DNA of 64,000 nt from Planococcus citri (GCF_950023065.1 NC_088679.1:9052001-9116000), one strand, 5' to 3'; positions 24,368-37,989 are shown, numbered from the stretch's first letter. Translations and numbers: made by a program. Notes: generated by a model not told the origin, from the sequence alone.

Positions 24368-27300
24368 AATGTAAGATATTTTACATTACGAATTATAAGA
24401 AAGTATACGCATTCGTCGCTGCTAGTATGTGGGGACCATGGTATTCAGTTGAGTCTTGAGTCTCTGCAGAATGCAGAGTATAATATTGTGCATGTTATTA
24501 ATTTTAATTACATGGGTAATGAAATATGTAAGATAAATAAATCGTTATTCAAACAAAATTCGAACAAACACAGCACATGCACATGACGAAAGAACTGACC
24601 ATAACCACACACTTTTGACTTCACAAACAACAAAATAATTCAATGCTTGATTAACGCAAAACCCAGAAAAATCTCAATAATCTCATAACAATGTGTTACT
24701 CATGTAAGCCTACTCGCGTTTGTTATCTTTTCGATAGGTTTCGGCTTGTGTTTGGTTAACGCGGGTGGAAAACTTCTGTACGTGTTTAGTTGACGCGGGT
24801 CGAAAGTGCCGGGATGAAAAGAGGGCTTTTCGCCCCGCATAGAAGGGGCGAAAGTGTGTACTTTCTTATCATGAGTAATGTAAAGGCAATTTTAAAACGA
24901 TGAAATTTTTTTCTCTTCGTTCTCAGACGATTGTTTCGCAAAATTACATGCTCGACGTACTCTTCTGTTAAACTAAATTTATCATTATCTAATTTATTTG
25001 GCTGTACACTGTTCGCTAGCTGTGCTATGGTGAAAATACGAATCTATTCGATGAAATTGTATAAAATTGAACTCGGTTGTTGTCCTCATCGTTCGAGAGT
25101 ATAGGAAATAAATTAAATTTTTTCTTCTTTTATCTGGCACACACGCGTTATTATGTAATGGCCAGTTTGCTTCGAGTTTCGAATATGACGATGGAAACGA
25201 TAAACGAATTGAGACGAGGACGAAAGACAATTTTATAAGAAATTGAGATTTTAATAAAGTTACAGTTTGAGAACGAGTGAACTTGTAAAGCTCATCGTGG
25301 AATCGATTCGGTTTACCTACTTCTCTGATCTGTATTTCAGTATTTGGAGTGAGTTGTGTTAGATTTTCACAATTTTTGGTATCAGATTTTGCTCAAAAAA
25401 ATTCAAATTTACCAGAAATTGAAAAAAATTGAGCATTCCAATCTTCAAAAAATTTTCTTCCACTAAAAATCGAGTAATTTGTGAATCATGCGCAAAAATT
25501 CGAACATATTTCTCCATCTTGACCGCCGAGCAACTCATATTTCACCCCCTTTCCACTCGAAACAATTTCTCCAACTGGCCATCAAGATTAAATTTTATTT
25601 TCAGCGAACATAAAAGTTCATTAAATTGCCAAAGAACTGGAGAAAATCGAGCGAAAATTTTTCTAAAATTGCGCCTTTAAACTTAATTTAGTATAGCCAT
25701 AAAAAAATACATTGTTGCCGCTTACTGTATACTCTTTTAATCGAAAATAATAGCAATAAATAACTCATTAGAGCGAATAAATTTTCAAAAAATTTCAACT
25801 CTGCAGCAATAACTTTCATCGAAGCAAGTTTCCTATATGATTTGCAACATTTTGTGAAAAACATTCATTAATAAATTCGCGGAATAAAACATGAGAAGGG
25901 GGAGGGGAGAATGAAAAGAGAAAGATAGGCTATCGTATACATACATATAAGATTAACGCAACGTGCAACTAAAGCCTATAAGTCCTAATAAAATTATCAA
26001 CTAGCGGAGCAGGGGGGAGGGGGGAAAAGGAACGAGTAAAAAATGATAAGGCGAATTTGAAAAAGTTCTCGAGTCTTGGTGTAGGACGAGATCGCCATCA
26101 TCGTAGGCCGATTAGCTTCTGATGAGGAAAAGGGGTGAAGGGGGGAGTCGTAGATACGACTACGCAACAACATAATATAATACGTAGATAAATTACGCAT
26201 CTACGATGAAGAAGACGCTCTCGCTCGCTTGGTTCTTGTTTCATCTGGGAAAAGTTATATTCTACTGGTAGTTTTTAAGCTTGGAAGTTGAAATTTTCCC
26301 ATCCATTGCTGCTGCCTTTTCACTTGGTAACTTTAACGCGTGCTGCCGAGGAGTAGCTTCAATGAAAATATATGGTTTGTAAAAAAGAAAATTATTTAAC
26401 GTTGCTTCGCAAATTCGAGTGAGATGAATGAACCCTTACAGGAGGCTGCAGGGTACGAGTGAGGTGGGTAATTGACAGAAAATTTGTCAGTTTGAGTAAA
26501 TTACCGAGAGAAGTTTGGTCTTAGGTCGAAAAAAAAACATCAACTTTTTGGAATTTTAGACAAGACCTTGTTAAGAAATTGGATAGTATGTCTTTAATTC
26601 ATTTTAAGAGTGTGATCTTGTTCGGAATTTTTAAAAATGTACCTAGATAAATAATCAATTTTTCCAAAGATGAAAAATTATTCTATAGGAGTAAAAATTG
26701 TTCAGAAAAAGTTTGCTTTCGAAGCTCCACATATGAAATTCGAAATAGGATCCTATTAAATTGGCTTCCAGTATGGGTACTTGAAACACATCAACATAAT
26801 TTCAAAAATTAAGCTTCGAGAATAGAATCGTTTTAAAGTTGAAAGCAAATCACTTCGGAAAAAAATTCGAAAACATAGCAACTTTGTTAATCAGTCCAGC
26901 AATAAAGTTTAACGATTAAATATTAAGAAGTGATTATTACGTCCAAGTTGCAACAGTTTCAACAAACTTAACAACAACACTTGAACATGGCTAATGAAAC
27001 TTCAGAAATTGAAAATTATCAACTAATCGAATACAGAAACAAGAGAGTGTTCCAACGAACGCCAGCATTACGTCGAGTTTGAGTTAAATGAGGATGCTGG
27101 AAATAGAAAACTTTATAATTATCTACTATTTGTACTATGAACATGGAACATGGTGTCAGTTTTCTAAAAAGCGATATTGTAACAGTTTCGAGAATGAAAT
27201 TGTCGAAAAATTCAGCTCAGATTTTGTGTACCTACAAATTATTAAAGATGAATAGAAAACGTTCCGAGACAAAATATGATAATAACTGTCTATCTACCTG

Positions 27301-29284
27301 TTCTTGAAATAATCATGAATTAGTAGGTAATTTAAGAAGAAATGAAAATATAATTAATTTAAAAATAAAAAAAGTGGTTTTTAGGCAATACTGAGATTTG
27401 TAAAAAAAATTGATGAAATTCAGCATGAAATTACAAAATGAGATAATATATTTAAAACTACCTATCACAAGTATCTAGATATTTTGTCTTCTTCTGGGTG
27501 GCGAAGGGGACCATCGTCTCCACCCCCCCCCCCCTTTGGAACGAAAATTTAACATGAAACATGCAAAAATGGACGGTTTTTCGTTTTTTAGCCAATTTTT
27601 TGACAAATTTTTGCTCTTGCATCACTCAAGTAGTAATTTAATTTAAGTAACATTACCTTCATTTTCATAAAATCATCACACATCACGAAAGGTTTTCAGA
27701 ACATTACCTATAATTTCGATTTTTCATCAGGGATAAGACCCTGGCCAGATTTTTTTTTGATTCTTGTAGTTCATTGTTCATTAAAAATTATGAATTAAAA
27801 AATTTGGACAATTTATTTAAAATTTCAAAAAATTTTAATTCTGTTTTTTTTTAAAAAACTGCTACCTAAATTAGATTTTGAAAAAAGCTGAAGCATACGC
27901 CATATATTGTGCAATAAACTATCTCAAAGAACTTGTATTTCAAATTACAGTCAATTTCAGTCGGTAAATTCTGAGAACTAGAACTACGTACTAACTAGAC
28001 CACTAAGCAAATCAATAAATTTCCCATCAGACCAATAAATTCAAATTTTCTGCCAGTCTGCCTGCAAATTAATAAAACCGTATTCACAAATTCGGAATCT
28101 GCCTTTAAAGTCTTTTTTTTTTCAACAGAATATCGATCAAAATATCAAAAATAAATTATTGATAAGTTTTCACTATATGTAGGTACATCCTTCATCAAAA
28201 ATCAAAATTGCAATTACAAGCCCCAAAAAGTCCTGAAAAGCCCTCAAAACTTCATTCAAGCCCCAAACTCTGAGACTTGAAACCCAAACCCAAAATTTCT
28301 CGACCCCAATCCAAGAACAAGACCTAATAAATTTTTGATTGAAGTCCCGAATCCTGAAACTCGAAAAAAAATTGTTCATGCCTGAAAGTTTGGTTTTGCC
28401 CTTCCTTGAAAACATCCTGACAATGTCACTGATTTTTAGGGGAAAAAAAGTTTTTTCACAATCCTATTTGTAAGCTTGAAACAAGGTCAAGACAATTGAT
28501 GTTTTTTTCAAATTATTAGTCTCAAGCTATAATACAAAAAAGAAAGATCTCTCAAAATTGACCTCCAAAAAATGATCTAATTTTTCCATTTAAAAAGCAA
28601 AAAAAAAGCTGAAACGAATTCGTTAGAATATTGGTTCATTAATTTGTTCAAATCATGATTTCCAATCGCATGTATAGGTATTCAATATTCATAAATTCAA
28701 TTAAACCAGGGGTGTGAAAATCGAAAAAAAACGAAAAATAGGCAACAAAACACAACAAAAAAACTGAGAATTGAACACCAAAAAAAACAACTAAACAAAA
28801 ACTGAAAAGCAAAATCAAAAAAACAGAATTGAAAACCAAAAAATAAAAACAGAATTGAAGACCAAAAAAAAATTAAAACACAAACTGAAGACCGAAAAAC
28901 AAAAACTACAAAATTAAAATGAAAATTGAGAACTATAAAAAAATGGAAAAAACTTGAAAACAAAATCTGAACAAAAAAATCATTCAACAAACTTGCACCT
29001 GGACTTGAAACAAGATCGAACAATAATTGCATTTTTATGAGAAATACATTTCTCAAGTTTGGTAACACATAAAGAGATAAGGTTATGCCTCATAAAACGA
29101 CCTCCATTAAAGCAACCTCACATTAAAAAAAATTGATCAAATAATAATGCACTAAGACAACACAGAATCTCAAATTACTATCTTTTGGAACTAAGTCGAT
29201 TTTTCCAAATCAGGTTGTGTAAGGGCTAGGGCGAAAAAATCACAATTTTTTGAAAATTCACCTAAAATATTTGAACACCCATAT
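24368..29284. other. No gene recognised
   Basis: Long AT-rich stretch without recognisable coding, RNA or element ends. Low-complexity tracts include a C run at 27521-27533 and an A-rich tract at 28720-28990 with repeated GAAGACC/AAAAACAAAAAC blocks, whose complementary strand gives spurious Phe-rich frames. Confidence 0.5.
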
Positions 29285-29378
29285 CTCACCTCCAGTAGCA
29301 CCTCTAGAACTAAAATTTTCGCTGAGTGACTTTCAACTCATAATGAAGGTCTATACTGAATTTGGTCAAAATCCTCCA
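29285..29378 (-). repeat. Dispersed repeat, partner of 12998-13095
   Basis: The reverse complement reads TTTGACCAAATTCAG through AAATTTTAGTTCTAGAGGTG to CTACTGGAGG, aligning along its length with 12998-13095. Non-coding. Confidence 0.6.
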
Positions 29379-29756
29379 GCATTTTTTTTTTCTCGACTCA
29401 CTCTAATGTAGGTACCTACGTAAAATATTTTCAGTCTAGAGCTGTATTGTAAATTTTCGTTTTGCAAAAAAATTAATCATGCAAGGAGACTGGAAACTGC
29501 CTCAAAATGTAAAAAAAAAAAACAAACTACACGAATCCACGTAAATAACGCTGGCGGTTTCGTTATCCTAACTCGATTTAGTATTTTATAAATTTGAAAA
29601 AATTTTACTGGTGAAAGGGCATACAAAAGGGAGGAATATAGAGGATATCTGGTTAAAACGTAAAAATACACACACAGGCCTACCACACGTAGCAAAAATG
29701 TATGGTATACTCGTAGTTAGTCTAAGTACGAAACTACTCGAGTATTAGTATCGACG

Positions 29757-30329
29757 ATGCGTGCAATTTTTTTTCTCCTACGAGGAGGAAAAAAAACATC
29801 TTACAACTACCTTCTATATCAATTGAAGAAAACAGCAGCCATTCCCACACTAAAAGTAGCCTACTATGGATTGTTTTACTCTAATATGTCATATGGACTT
29901 GCATTCTGGGGAGGAAACAAAACCCTTCTAGATAGGATATTCCTTATCCAAAAAAGAATCATTAGGACAATGTTTAATTTAGCCCCTACCCAATCCTGTA
30001 GACAAACCTTCATTGATGAAAAAATTGTTACAACACCATCCCTATATATACTACAGGTATCACTAATGATAAAAAAAAATATTATTCAGCCTTCAGTACT
30101 GACCCACACTTATAATACTAGAGGGGTAAACTCAATCTTTTCTGATCAAATGAGTACTAAAGTGAACAGGGAAGGAATAGATACTATGGCAGTCAAAATC
30201 TTTAATAGTCTCCCTCCACAAATCAGAGATATTCATAATACAAAGCTATTTAAAAAAACTCTTCATAAATGGCTACTAAAAAGGTCATTTTATGATGTAG
30301 ATGAGTTCCTAAACTCTAACCCTATTTAA
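29757..30329 (+). pseudogene. LINE ORF2 C-terminus (post-RT region), truncated but open
   Basis: 190 codons stay open to a stop at 30327-30329. The C-terminal region of non-LTR ORF2 is recognised by order: AAIPTLKVAYYGLFYSNMSY then GLAFWGGNK, the IFLIQKRIIRTMF block with CRQTF, TPSLYILQ, HTYNTRGVNS, FNSLPPQIRD, and the terminal LFKKTLHKWL with FYDVDEFL. This region lies downstream of the RT catalytic motifs in CR1/L2-like elements. The first ~10 codons are A/T-rich and probably belong to the flank, so the Met at 29757 is not a real start. With no stops in 190 codons this is the youngest-looking LINE piece in the window, but without the endonuclease and RT it is inactive. Confidence 0.85.
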
Positions 30330-30512
30330 TTAGTTATATGTATCCATTACTTTATCTTATTGTTTTGTTTCTATGCGTTTCATTTTATTGTATTTTTAAT
30401 GTTGTAGAGTAGCTCAATAGGCAATACCATGTAATAATATATATTGTAACATGACTTGTAAATGCCGCTTGCGGTCTCTTACAGCAATAAATTATTTGAA
30501 TTTGAATTTGAA
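29757..30512 (+). mobile_element. 5'-truncated CR1-like LINE with AATAAA and TTTGAA tail
   Basis: The C-terminal coding part (to 30329) is followed by a ~180-bp 3' UTR ending in AATAAATTATTTGAATTTGAA, that is, a polyadenylation-like hexamer and short TTTGAA tandem copies typical of LINE 3' tails. The 5' end is truncated around 29757-29770. No target duplication found. Confidence 0.8.
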
Positions 30513-32984
30513 ACCTTTTTCTCTGATTAATGGTAAAATACGACGCGGCGCGGTGGCGTTTTGCTTCCAGTAGTCCTCGCAAAAAGAATAATAAATAAGA
30601 CGAAAAGCGCACCAGAGCTGGCTGCGAAGGGAGTAGATATACAACAGAATACAAGGAAGAGAAGAGAAAAAGATAAAAAGAGATATTTTCTGATAAGCGT
30701 TACACCATGTGAAATATTTAGCGTTTGCAGCGATTTAACGTGAGCTGAATATTAAACAAAAGCATCGCGACGACTGTGGCGCGATCTTTTTTCGGCTCAA
30801 AATGAGTGCCCCTCCTTAGACCCCCCCATCACCGCTTGTTATAAATTTTATTTGCGTTTCTCCATCTACATAATAATATGAGTAGAAACGGCGGAGAAGG
30901 GATGAAAAAATGAGGCGAAATGGGAAAATGCAAATTTAGAGTAAGTATGTATTATACAGGGTGTCCCAGAGGATCGAGTTCTCCCAAAATTTCACGATGG
31001 GAAGTAATGTGACGAAAATTGGCAAATGATTTTTTTTTTAATGGGAGGTTAGGAGTTGTCTCTAAAAAAATTTTAGGTTTTCAACTCCACTGATGGCCGA
31101 GCCAGGGGTTCTCAAAATTGAGTCATTTTTGAAAGAGAACGTGATTTTTTTGATACATTTTAATGTAGGCCTATTCCTCAATAAATTTTTTGGGGATCTT
31201 ATCATCCAACACCTACAAACTAAAAAAATGTCGCCACCCTGTCTGAAATTTCTGTCGCATACCAAAATAAATTTCTCATCTTGAAATATAGCTCTAGCTA
31301 TACAGGAACCTAGGTATTCATACAGGTAAGTAAAAGTGACGACGACGGTGAAAACATCAACGTATAGTATAAAATGTAAAACACAGCTACATAAACAAAA
31401 TATTTATGGTAGGAAAAAACTTCACAATATAGAGAAATATTTCGGCGTTATTGTTTCAACACAACACAATAATAATAATCCGAATTTTACAAATAAAATA
31501 CGCTCCAAGGAAAACTTTAAAGAGTTGCTGAATGGATGTAATATATCATTGTCATAAGTAGTCGTTAATTTTTTGAACTGCAGGGGCTAAATTCAGGGCT
31601 CGGCGGAGGCGAAAACTTGTGTATATATATTTGGTAAACAGGTTAGTACACATAGCGCGAAGGAAAACAATGTTCCATTATATTTGAAAGGAAGTTCGGT
31701 TTCTAAAAGACAACTGCGCAAGAATTTTAATTAATAATTGCCATCGTCGGCGTTCAATGTTTCCATACAAATCGCTTTTTCTCGCGACATCAAGTTGTTG
31801 CTGTTGTTGTTCGTTTTCTGTGTGATGAAAAATTTATAAAAGGTTCAAATCAGAAAGCTGACTAAGATGAAGCTCATCGTCTCATCATCTTCGTCAGTTT
31901 CTCATGCACTATTTTCATCAACGATTCAACTACTAAGTGATCAAAAAAAAATACTTGATTGTGTTTCTCATAAAACGTACCTATCCCTTTTTTGAAATGA
32001 TTACAGTAATATTACAAGATAATTATGTAGTCACGTAAAAATTTATTTTTGCAATTCTAATTTCATGGAATTTTGCACATCCATGCATCTGAACGAAGAA
32101 ATATCTTCTTAGCTTAGGTCTGCGATGTGTGAATGCTATAAGGATAAGTATCTATGTATGCAAGTAAGGCAGCCACGTGTATCTCAATACTGTGTATAGG
32201 TACTTATAAAATATAGGATAGGATATACTGATGTAGGTTTTCGAAACGTATAAGTAATAAATATTATATACTTTGGAAAGAAAAAGCAAGAACACGACCG
32301 AGGAAAAACGAATTCTAACAACTTATGTTTGAGTAATGAGAGAACTAGAAAATTTAATTTTCTTTCGCGTAATTCTTTCTTTTCCTCGAAAAATGTAGGT
32401 TGGCTTGTGTAGGTTGTAGGTATGTAGTATGTGTTACGAAGGTATAAATACGTACGTCTAGGTATATGGTACCGTGCACTGTGTAGACTATACTTCTGTA
32501 TTCACGTCTTACATTATTACATTTTTACTTTCATGTAAAGCCTCCAGTTTAGGGCATTCGAGCGAAAGAAAGCTACAATAATTTAATTATCACATCGAGC
32601 TTTTTAAATCGAACAAGGTACAGGGTGTTTCATCAACTTCGACAACAATTTTTACAAGTTTTTCAACTGGTGAGAATGAGATTGTGATGAGCAGGAATGC
32701 CTCCACTATATACGTATAGTAGTGCCTATTGTACTTACCACGTATCCTTTATTCTTAAAATAACTAGGTATCGTATAGATATTAAAATACTACTCGTTTA
32801 CCACGTAAACTTCTTTTTTAACGTGTTGAGATTTGAAGGTTACAAGGTGACAATAGACCCGTTGGCGTACGAGTGTTGTGTGAATATAGTGGGTGTCTAA
32901 GCATTGTTTTTCTTATGCAAAAGTTGTCCCAGTGAACCCGGTGAACCCTCACACAACAAAAGAAAAAACCCTTCGACTACGAAA
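30513..32984. other. No gene; isolated transposon-end-like sequences
   Basis: TACAGGGTGTCCCAGAGG at 30956-30973 and TACAGGGTGTTTCATCAAC at 32620-32638 look like one end of mariner-type elements, but no matching opposite ends were found. A TATAAAAGG at 31835-31843 precedes a 38-codon frame (31867-31983) without supporting features. Otherwise AT-rich and featureless. Confidence 0.45.
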
Positions 32985-32999
32985 TCCTATATACTAAAA

Positions 33000-33935
33000 T
33001 GATGTCGGTTTTTTTGTTCCCACGAGATCTCAGCAAGTACTCAACCGATTTTCATAAATGACCCCTCAATAGAAAGTCTGTGAAGTGTAGATTTGCAGGC
33101 TACTCTTGAAAGTTAGAAAAGTTTGGCCAAAAGTTCAAAAAGCTCGAGAAATCATTTCGGCCAATCACAACGCAGCATTCGATGTCAGTTTTTTTATTCC
33201 CATGAGATCTCAGTAAGTACTTGACCAATTTTCATAAAAGACCCCTCAATAGAAAGCTTGAGAAGTGTAGATTTTCAGGCTATTCTTAAAAGTTTGAAAA
33301 GTTTGGCCAAAAGCTCAAAAACCTCGAGAAACCATTTCAGCCAATCATAACGCAGCATTTGGCGATTAGAATGATGTTGATTTTTTTGTTCCGATGAGAC
33401 CTCAGTATGTACTCAACCAATTTTCATAAAAGGCCCCTCAATAGAAAGCTTGTGAAATGTAGGTATGCAGGTTATTCTTGAAAGTTCGAAAGGTTTGGCC
33501 AAAAGCTCAAAAAGCTTGAGAAATCATTTCGACCAATCACAACGTAGCATTTGGCAATTATAATTCCCACGAGATCTCAATAAGTACTCAACGGATTTTC
33601 ATAAAAAGCCCCTCAATAGAAAGCTTGTGAAGTGTAGATGTGCAGGCGGCTATTATTGAAAGTTCAAAAAATTTGTCTAAATGTTCAAAAAGCTTGAGAA
33701 ACCATTTCGGCCAATCACAACGCGCAGCATTCAGCAAAGTTTTTTTGATTCCACGAGACCAGAGATACCGATTTTCATAAAAGACCCCTCAATAGAAAGC
33801 TTGTGAAGTGTAAATATGCAGGCTATTATTAAAAGTTCAAAAAATTTGACTAAATGTTCAAAAAGCTCAAGAAACCATTTTGGCCAATCACAACGCAGCA
33901 TTCAGCAAAGTTTTTTTGATTCCACGAGACCAGTG
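33000..33935 (+). repeat. ~180-bp tandem array inside the Helitron
   Basis: Five to six direct copies start near 33001, 33181, 33373, 33563, 33738 and 33910 (last one truncated). Each contains TTCCCACGAGATCTCAGTAA, CAACCGATTTTCATAAAAGA, CCCCTCAATAGAAAGCTTG, a GTTTGGCCAAAAG-like block and GGCCAATCACAACGCAGCAT. Divergence is modest. Confidence 0.9.
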
Positions 33936-34999
33936 ATGGGGTGATTAACAAAAATAATTAATTGGGTTCAATTGGGACAATTCTCCCGAAAAATCGTGAT
34001 TCGCGATTCAATTTTTGTTATTTTTGCTACCTACTGCTGACTAGAAATTAAGTTTTGATGCAAAATGAAATCAAAAAATATTTCGGACAAATTTTTGTGA
34101 CGTTTTTCAAAAAACAGAAGCAAAGCGGATTGAAATGGCCTGCAATTCACTTCGGAATAATGTTAAAAATGGAATGTTAACTGAATTTTTGTCTTTCCTC
34201 AAGCAGAGGCTGAAGGATAATATTTCAAATTTTCAAAAAAGTATGAAATCGATGGACAAAAATATATTTGAGACTGGAATACACCAATTTTGAAACAAAT
34301 AACTGGAACCTTATCTGCTATGAAAATCCAAATTATTTTCAATTTCAAGGTTCGTGCTAATGTAATGAAACGGGGCGAATAAAAAACTTTTTTCAACATA
34401 AAAATTTTTCAAAAAATATACATGCATACTTACAAAAATTTTATGGAAAACTTGAACGATATTTAGGGGGGAAAATATACCAATTATTCGAAATGAAACG
34501 GCGAGTTTTAAAGTAAAATAAGTAGGAGATGAAATAACAATTCTGTCATTTGAAAGGTACAATTTTGCCTAATATTCATACAACGAACGTAGGTATAAAA
34601 ATTTTGATTTCTCCTTCAAGTCTGGAATTTTTCAATTGCGGATAAGAAAAACAAACCGGCCCTGACGAAGCGAGGGCAAAAGCTCTCAAAAATCAGTATT
34701 TTGAGAAGTGTTTTGAAAAACTCAAAATTGAAAAAAAACGAGCCTGAGCAAAGCGAGGGCAAAAAGCTTTCAAAAATTCACGTTTTGAGAAGTACGAGTA
34801 ATAATAAAAGTTTCTTCATGCAGGAAGAAGAGCAAATAGCTCTCAAAAGTGTGTAATTCAAGCTCTAAAAAAGTCTACAAATGAGATCTTTTCTACAGAA
34901 TGAAGATTGAGAAAAAGGAACGCATTTAAATTTTTCATTTTTTCACACCTTTTCAACAAAATTTACTACCTTTTCACCACTTTCACTACTTGTTAGATA

Positions 35000-35338
35000 C
35001 CCTGTAAGTACTCAACCAATTTTCATAAAAGACCCCTCAATACGAAGCTTGCGAATGTGTAGTTAGATATTCAGGCTATTATTAAAAGTTCGAAAAAGGT
35101 CAAAAGTTCAAAAAGCTCAAGAAACCATTTCGGCCAATTACAGCGCTGCATTCAGAAAAGTTTTTTTGATTCTATGAGATTTCAGTAAGTACTCAACCGA
35201 TTTTTATAAAATATCACTCAATAGAAAGCTTGTGAAGCATTGATTTGCGGGGTATTCTTGAAAGTTTTAAAAGTTGGTCAAAAAACTCAAAAAGGCCGAG
35301 AAACAATGCGGCCAATCACAACGCGGCATTTAGCAAGT
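35000..35338 (+). repeat. Two further copies of the Helitron ~180-bp unit
   Basis: From GTAAGTACTCAACCAATTTT to GGCCAATCACAACGCGGCAT two more copies of the 33000-33935 unit occur, separated from the main array by about 1,060 bp of unrelated sequence that contains two direct copies of an AAGCGAGGGCAAAAGC block (34672 and 34748). Confidence 0.85.
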
Positions 35339-35341
35339 AGT

Positions 35342-35410
35342 CCATCAGCGTTGGTGGCCGAACAGGTTAAGGCGTCGGACAAATTATTGATCTCGAGTTC
35401 AACTCCTAAT
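35342..35410 (+). repeat. tRNA-Ser/Leu-like SINE head inside the Helitron
   Basis: GTTGGTGGCCGAACAGGTTA then AGGCGTCGGAC, followed by CGAGTTCAACTCC, matches the A-box and B-box arrangement of class II tRNAs. The variable arm and acceptor stem are not intact. Probably a captured SINE or tRNA fragment. Confidence 0.55.
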
Positions 35411-35613
35411 TTTACCAGCTCAAAAAGCTTGACACTACTTTTATTAATTATTGTTGATCTCTAAACAACATTTTAAATCGCAAAGCTTTAATTTTTTGGT
35501 AAGTACTACTTTTTAAAAGAATATCAAAATGCTCAATCAGCTTGATATTGCTAAACACACAATTACATTTTTCTCATAATTTTCAAATTTTATACTTCCA
35601 CGCTCTAGGAGAA

Positions 35614-35630
35614 CCGCGCAGTATGCGCGG
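35614..35630 (+). terminator. Helitron 3' hairpin
   Basis: CCGCGCA-GTA-TGCGCGG is a perfect 7-bp stem with a 3-nt loop, 14 bp upstream of the terminal CTAG. In Helitrons this structure marks the 3' end for rolling-circle termination. Confidence 0.85.
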
Positions 35631-37469
35631 TTTTAACGGGTTTTCTAGTATTAGTTAAATTCACGCTGTACCCGTACACTTATTAAAACCGAATATCTCA
35701 CCATGAACCGGTCTATTACCTACATTTCCCAGGTTCGCATAGGGCTCGTCTCTATGCGAATCCTGGCCGATTCTCACTTGAGTTCTTATCCGCAGCCATG
35801 GTAGATCTTCTCGTCAACAAACGACTTTCCCAATTGGGAGAAAAGTCGCGCAATCTTGGAAAAAAGCGCGATAGCATGGAGAAAAATGCAAAATCGTCAA
35901 TAATTGCGCGCAAAATGTAGCCCAACAATTTTCTAGCAGTTAAAATCACGCATAATGACGCGAATCGCACTTCGCGTATTTTTCGTACACAAAATGTTGC
36001 CAAAAAATACGCGCTGTGCAAATCATGTTGCGATTTTTTTCACGATTTTACCAACAACCAGATAGTCGCCAGCAAATTCGCGAAAAAAGTCGCAAACAAA
36101 ATTCTTGTGGGAATAATTTTGATAGAATCGCCTGAAAAGTCGCCAATCGACGCACACATGAAATTCAACTGTTTTGTGGAAGGGGAACTTGTCCTATGCG
36201 CACGCATCCGTTTTATAATCCAAATTGGCACATTATTTAAAATTTTCAGGTAATTTTGTTCGAAATGCCTCCAAAATTGATATTTACTGTATATTTTTGA
36301 GTTTTTGAATAAGATAACTTATTTTTATTTTTTTTAAATTTAAAAAATTACCCATTCAAAATTCTTACGTACAATTTTTTTGCAACTTGATTAAAAATTT
36401 AGGCATTGGTTACGGCTATGAGTTTTGAAAAAAATAGAAAATGTCATTTTTGGATGAAAGTTCAAAAAAAAAATGAATCACTTTGGCCCTTAAATTTTGA
36501 TTTAATTTTGAAAAATTTTCACTTTTTAAGTGGACACTTTTTTTGAAATCCAAAGGAAATTGAATTTTCCAATTTTTAATTGATTTTTCAGTTTTTATTA
36601 TTGTTTTTTTTTTAGCATAGGTACCAAAAATTCATTACAGCCACTCGAATTTTAAAAAAAATGAGAAACAAAAAACCACAAAAAAAACATGCAAAATAAT
36701 TTGTGAGGTATCTATTTTGAGATATTTAAATTCACCGCCGTTGCTCAAATCAAAAAAAAAAAACAAAAAACAAAAAAAAAACGATGAAAAATGAATGTTA
36801 GATATAGAAATGATTTTAAATATTTTTAACTAAAAAAAGTGTTCATCGTTTTCGAACTTACTGAAACAAATTCTCCACAGTCATCTCATGTTTCAAAAAG
36901 AAAAATTCAATGCAATTTAATGATTCAAACCAAATTATCAAAAAAATCTAAGTGGAATACTTTTGAAAAAACGAAAATTTTGAAGCTGAATATAAAAATT
37001 TGAAAAATCTGTGGGTAATTCTCAAAAAAATCACTGGATGCAGTCACTTGAATTTCAATCCCTCCTCACCCAACACACACAAAAAAAACAAAATTTTAAA
37101 AATTAAAAAAAATGGGCTGATTTTGAAACAAAACAAAAATGAATTTAAGAAGTCTCAATCTCAAAATTTTTAAAATTTACAAAAAAATTGACACTTACCT
37201 GCTTAATTATCTTCTAAAAATGTTTCAAAATTTCATTTGAAAATTAAAAGAAGAAAGTAAGTAGGTAACTGTTGAGGAAAACGTATTTTTTTCTCTTTAA
37301 AAATTTTTAAAAATTTAATTTAAAGAATATTGAATTGTTCATTGATACCGATTAAAATTGTATCAGTAACCTGTTTTTTTTCACAACGAATTAGGTGGGT
37401 ACCTAATTAGTACCTATTTTAAAAATAAAGTTTTAATTGAGTTTGAAAAAGACAGTTTAGAAATTCTTT

Positions 37470-37890
37470 CATTATTGCACACATTAGAGTCAAAAAAATT
37501 TACACATGTTTATTGTCACCTACCTATAAAAAAATTCATTTATGTAAATGATTTTTTTTTTTTGAGTTTTACAGCTAAATTCAGACATTTTTTTCGAATT
37601 TCATTTTACAAAGTAATAATTATTATAATACCTACCTACTTTTTTCTCAAATTAATGAAAATAAAAAAATCAATTTGTAAATTAATTCAATAAATTAAAA
37701 ATTTAATTTAATTGAAATTATTTTTTTATTTTTATTTTTATACTTAATGTCTAAAAATTTCTGAATTTAGCTTTGAAATTCAAAAAAAAAATCATTTAGG
37801 TACCTATACAAGAATTTTTTTATAGGCAGGTGACAATATAAACATGTGTAAATTTTTTTGACTCGAATGAATGCAATATCAATAATAACG
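37470..37890. mobile_element. ~0.4-kb MITE with ~110-130-bp inverted arms
   Basis: The left arm (about 37471-37605: GAGTCAAAAAAATTTACACA, then TTGTCACCTACCTATAAAAA) is repeated inverted at about 37747-37886 with few differences, including a TAGGTACCTA insertion in the right arm. The loop is AT-rich. It is nested in the 35829-38467 region. Confidence 0.8.
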
Positions 37891-37989
37891 TTTCTGCATA
37901 AATCAAAACATGCCATAACCATAAATTCAGATAAATTAGCAACGCTCGCTTTCACGCAAAAGAATTGATTTTATGCCCATTCCTGTACG

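Larger units (their letters stand above)
32985..35648 (+). mobile_element. Non-autonomous Helitron (2,664 bp)
   Basis: The 5' end reads TCCTATATACTAAAATGATG and the 3' end has a GC-rich hairpin, then TTTTAACGGGTTTTCTAG. The base before the 5' TC is A and the base after CTAG is T, as expected for rolling-circle Helitrons inserting at an AT dinucleotide without target duplication. The interior has no Rep/helicase frame. It holds a ~180-bp tandem array (33000-33935 and 35000-35338), an unrelated ~1 kb segment between the two parts, and a tRNA-like module. Confidence 0.85.

Noticed and set aside
28690..29068. Long Phe-rich - strand frames
   Set aside because: They translate an A-rich low-complexity tract and have no protein-like composition.
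31835..31983. TATAAAAGG followed by a short ATGAAGCTC frame, like a cuticle-type gene start
   Set aside because: The ATG is only about 30 bp from the TATA box, no splice donor follows and the 38-codon peptide has no recognisable pattern.
30956..32638. CAGGGTGT sequences resembling transposon termini
   Set aside because: Opposite termini with TA flanks were not found, so element boundaries cannot be supported.
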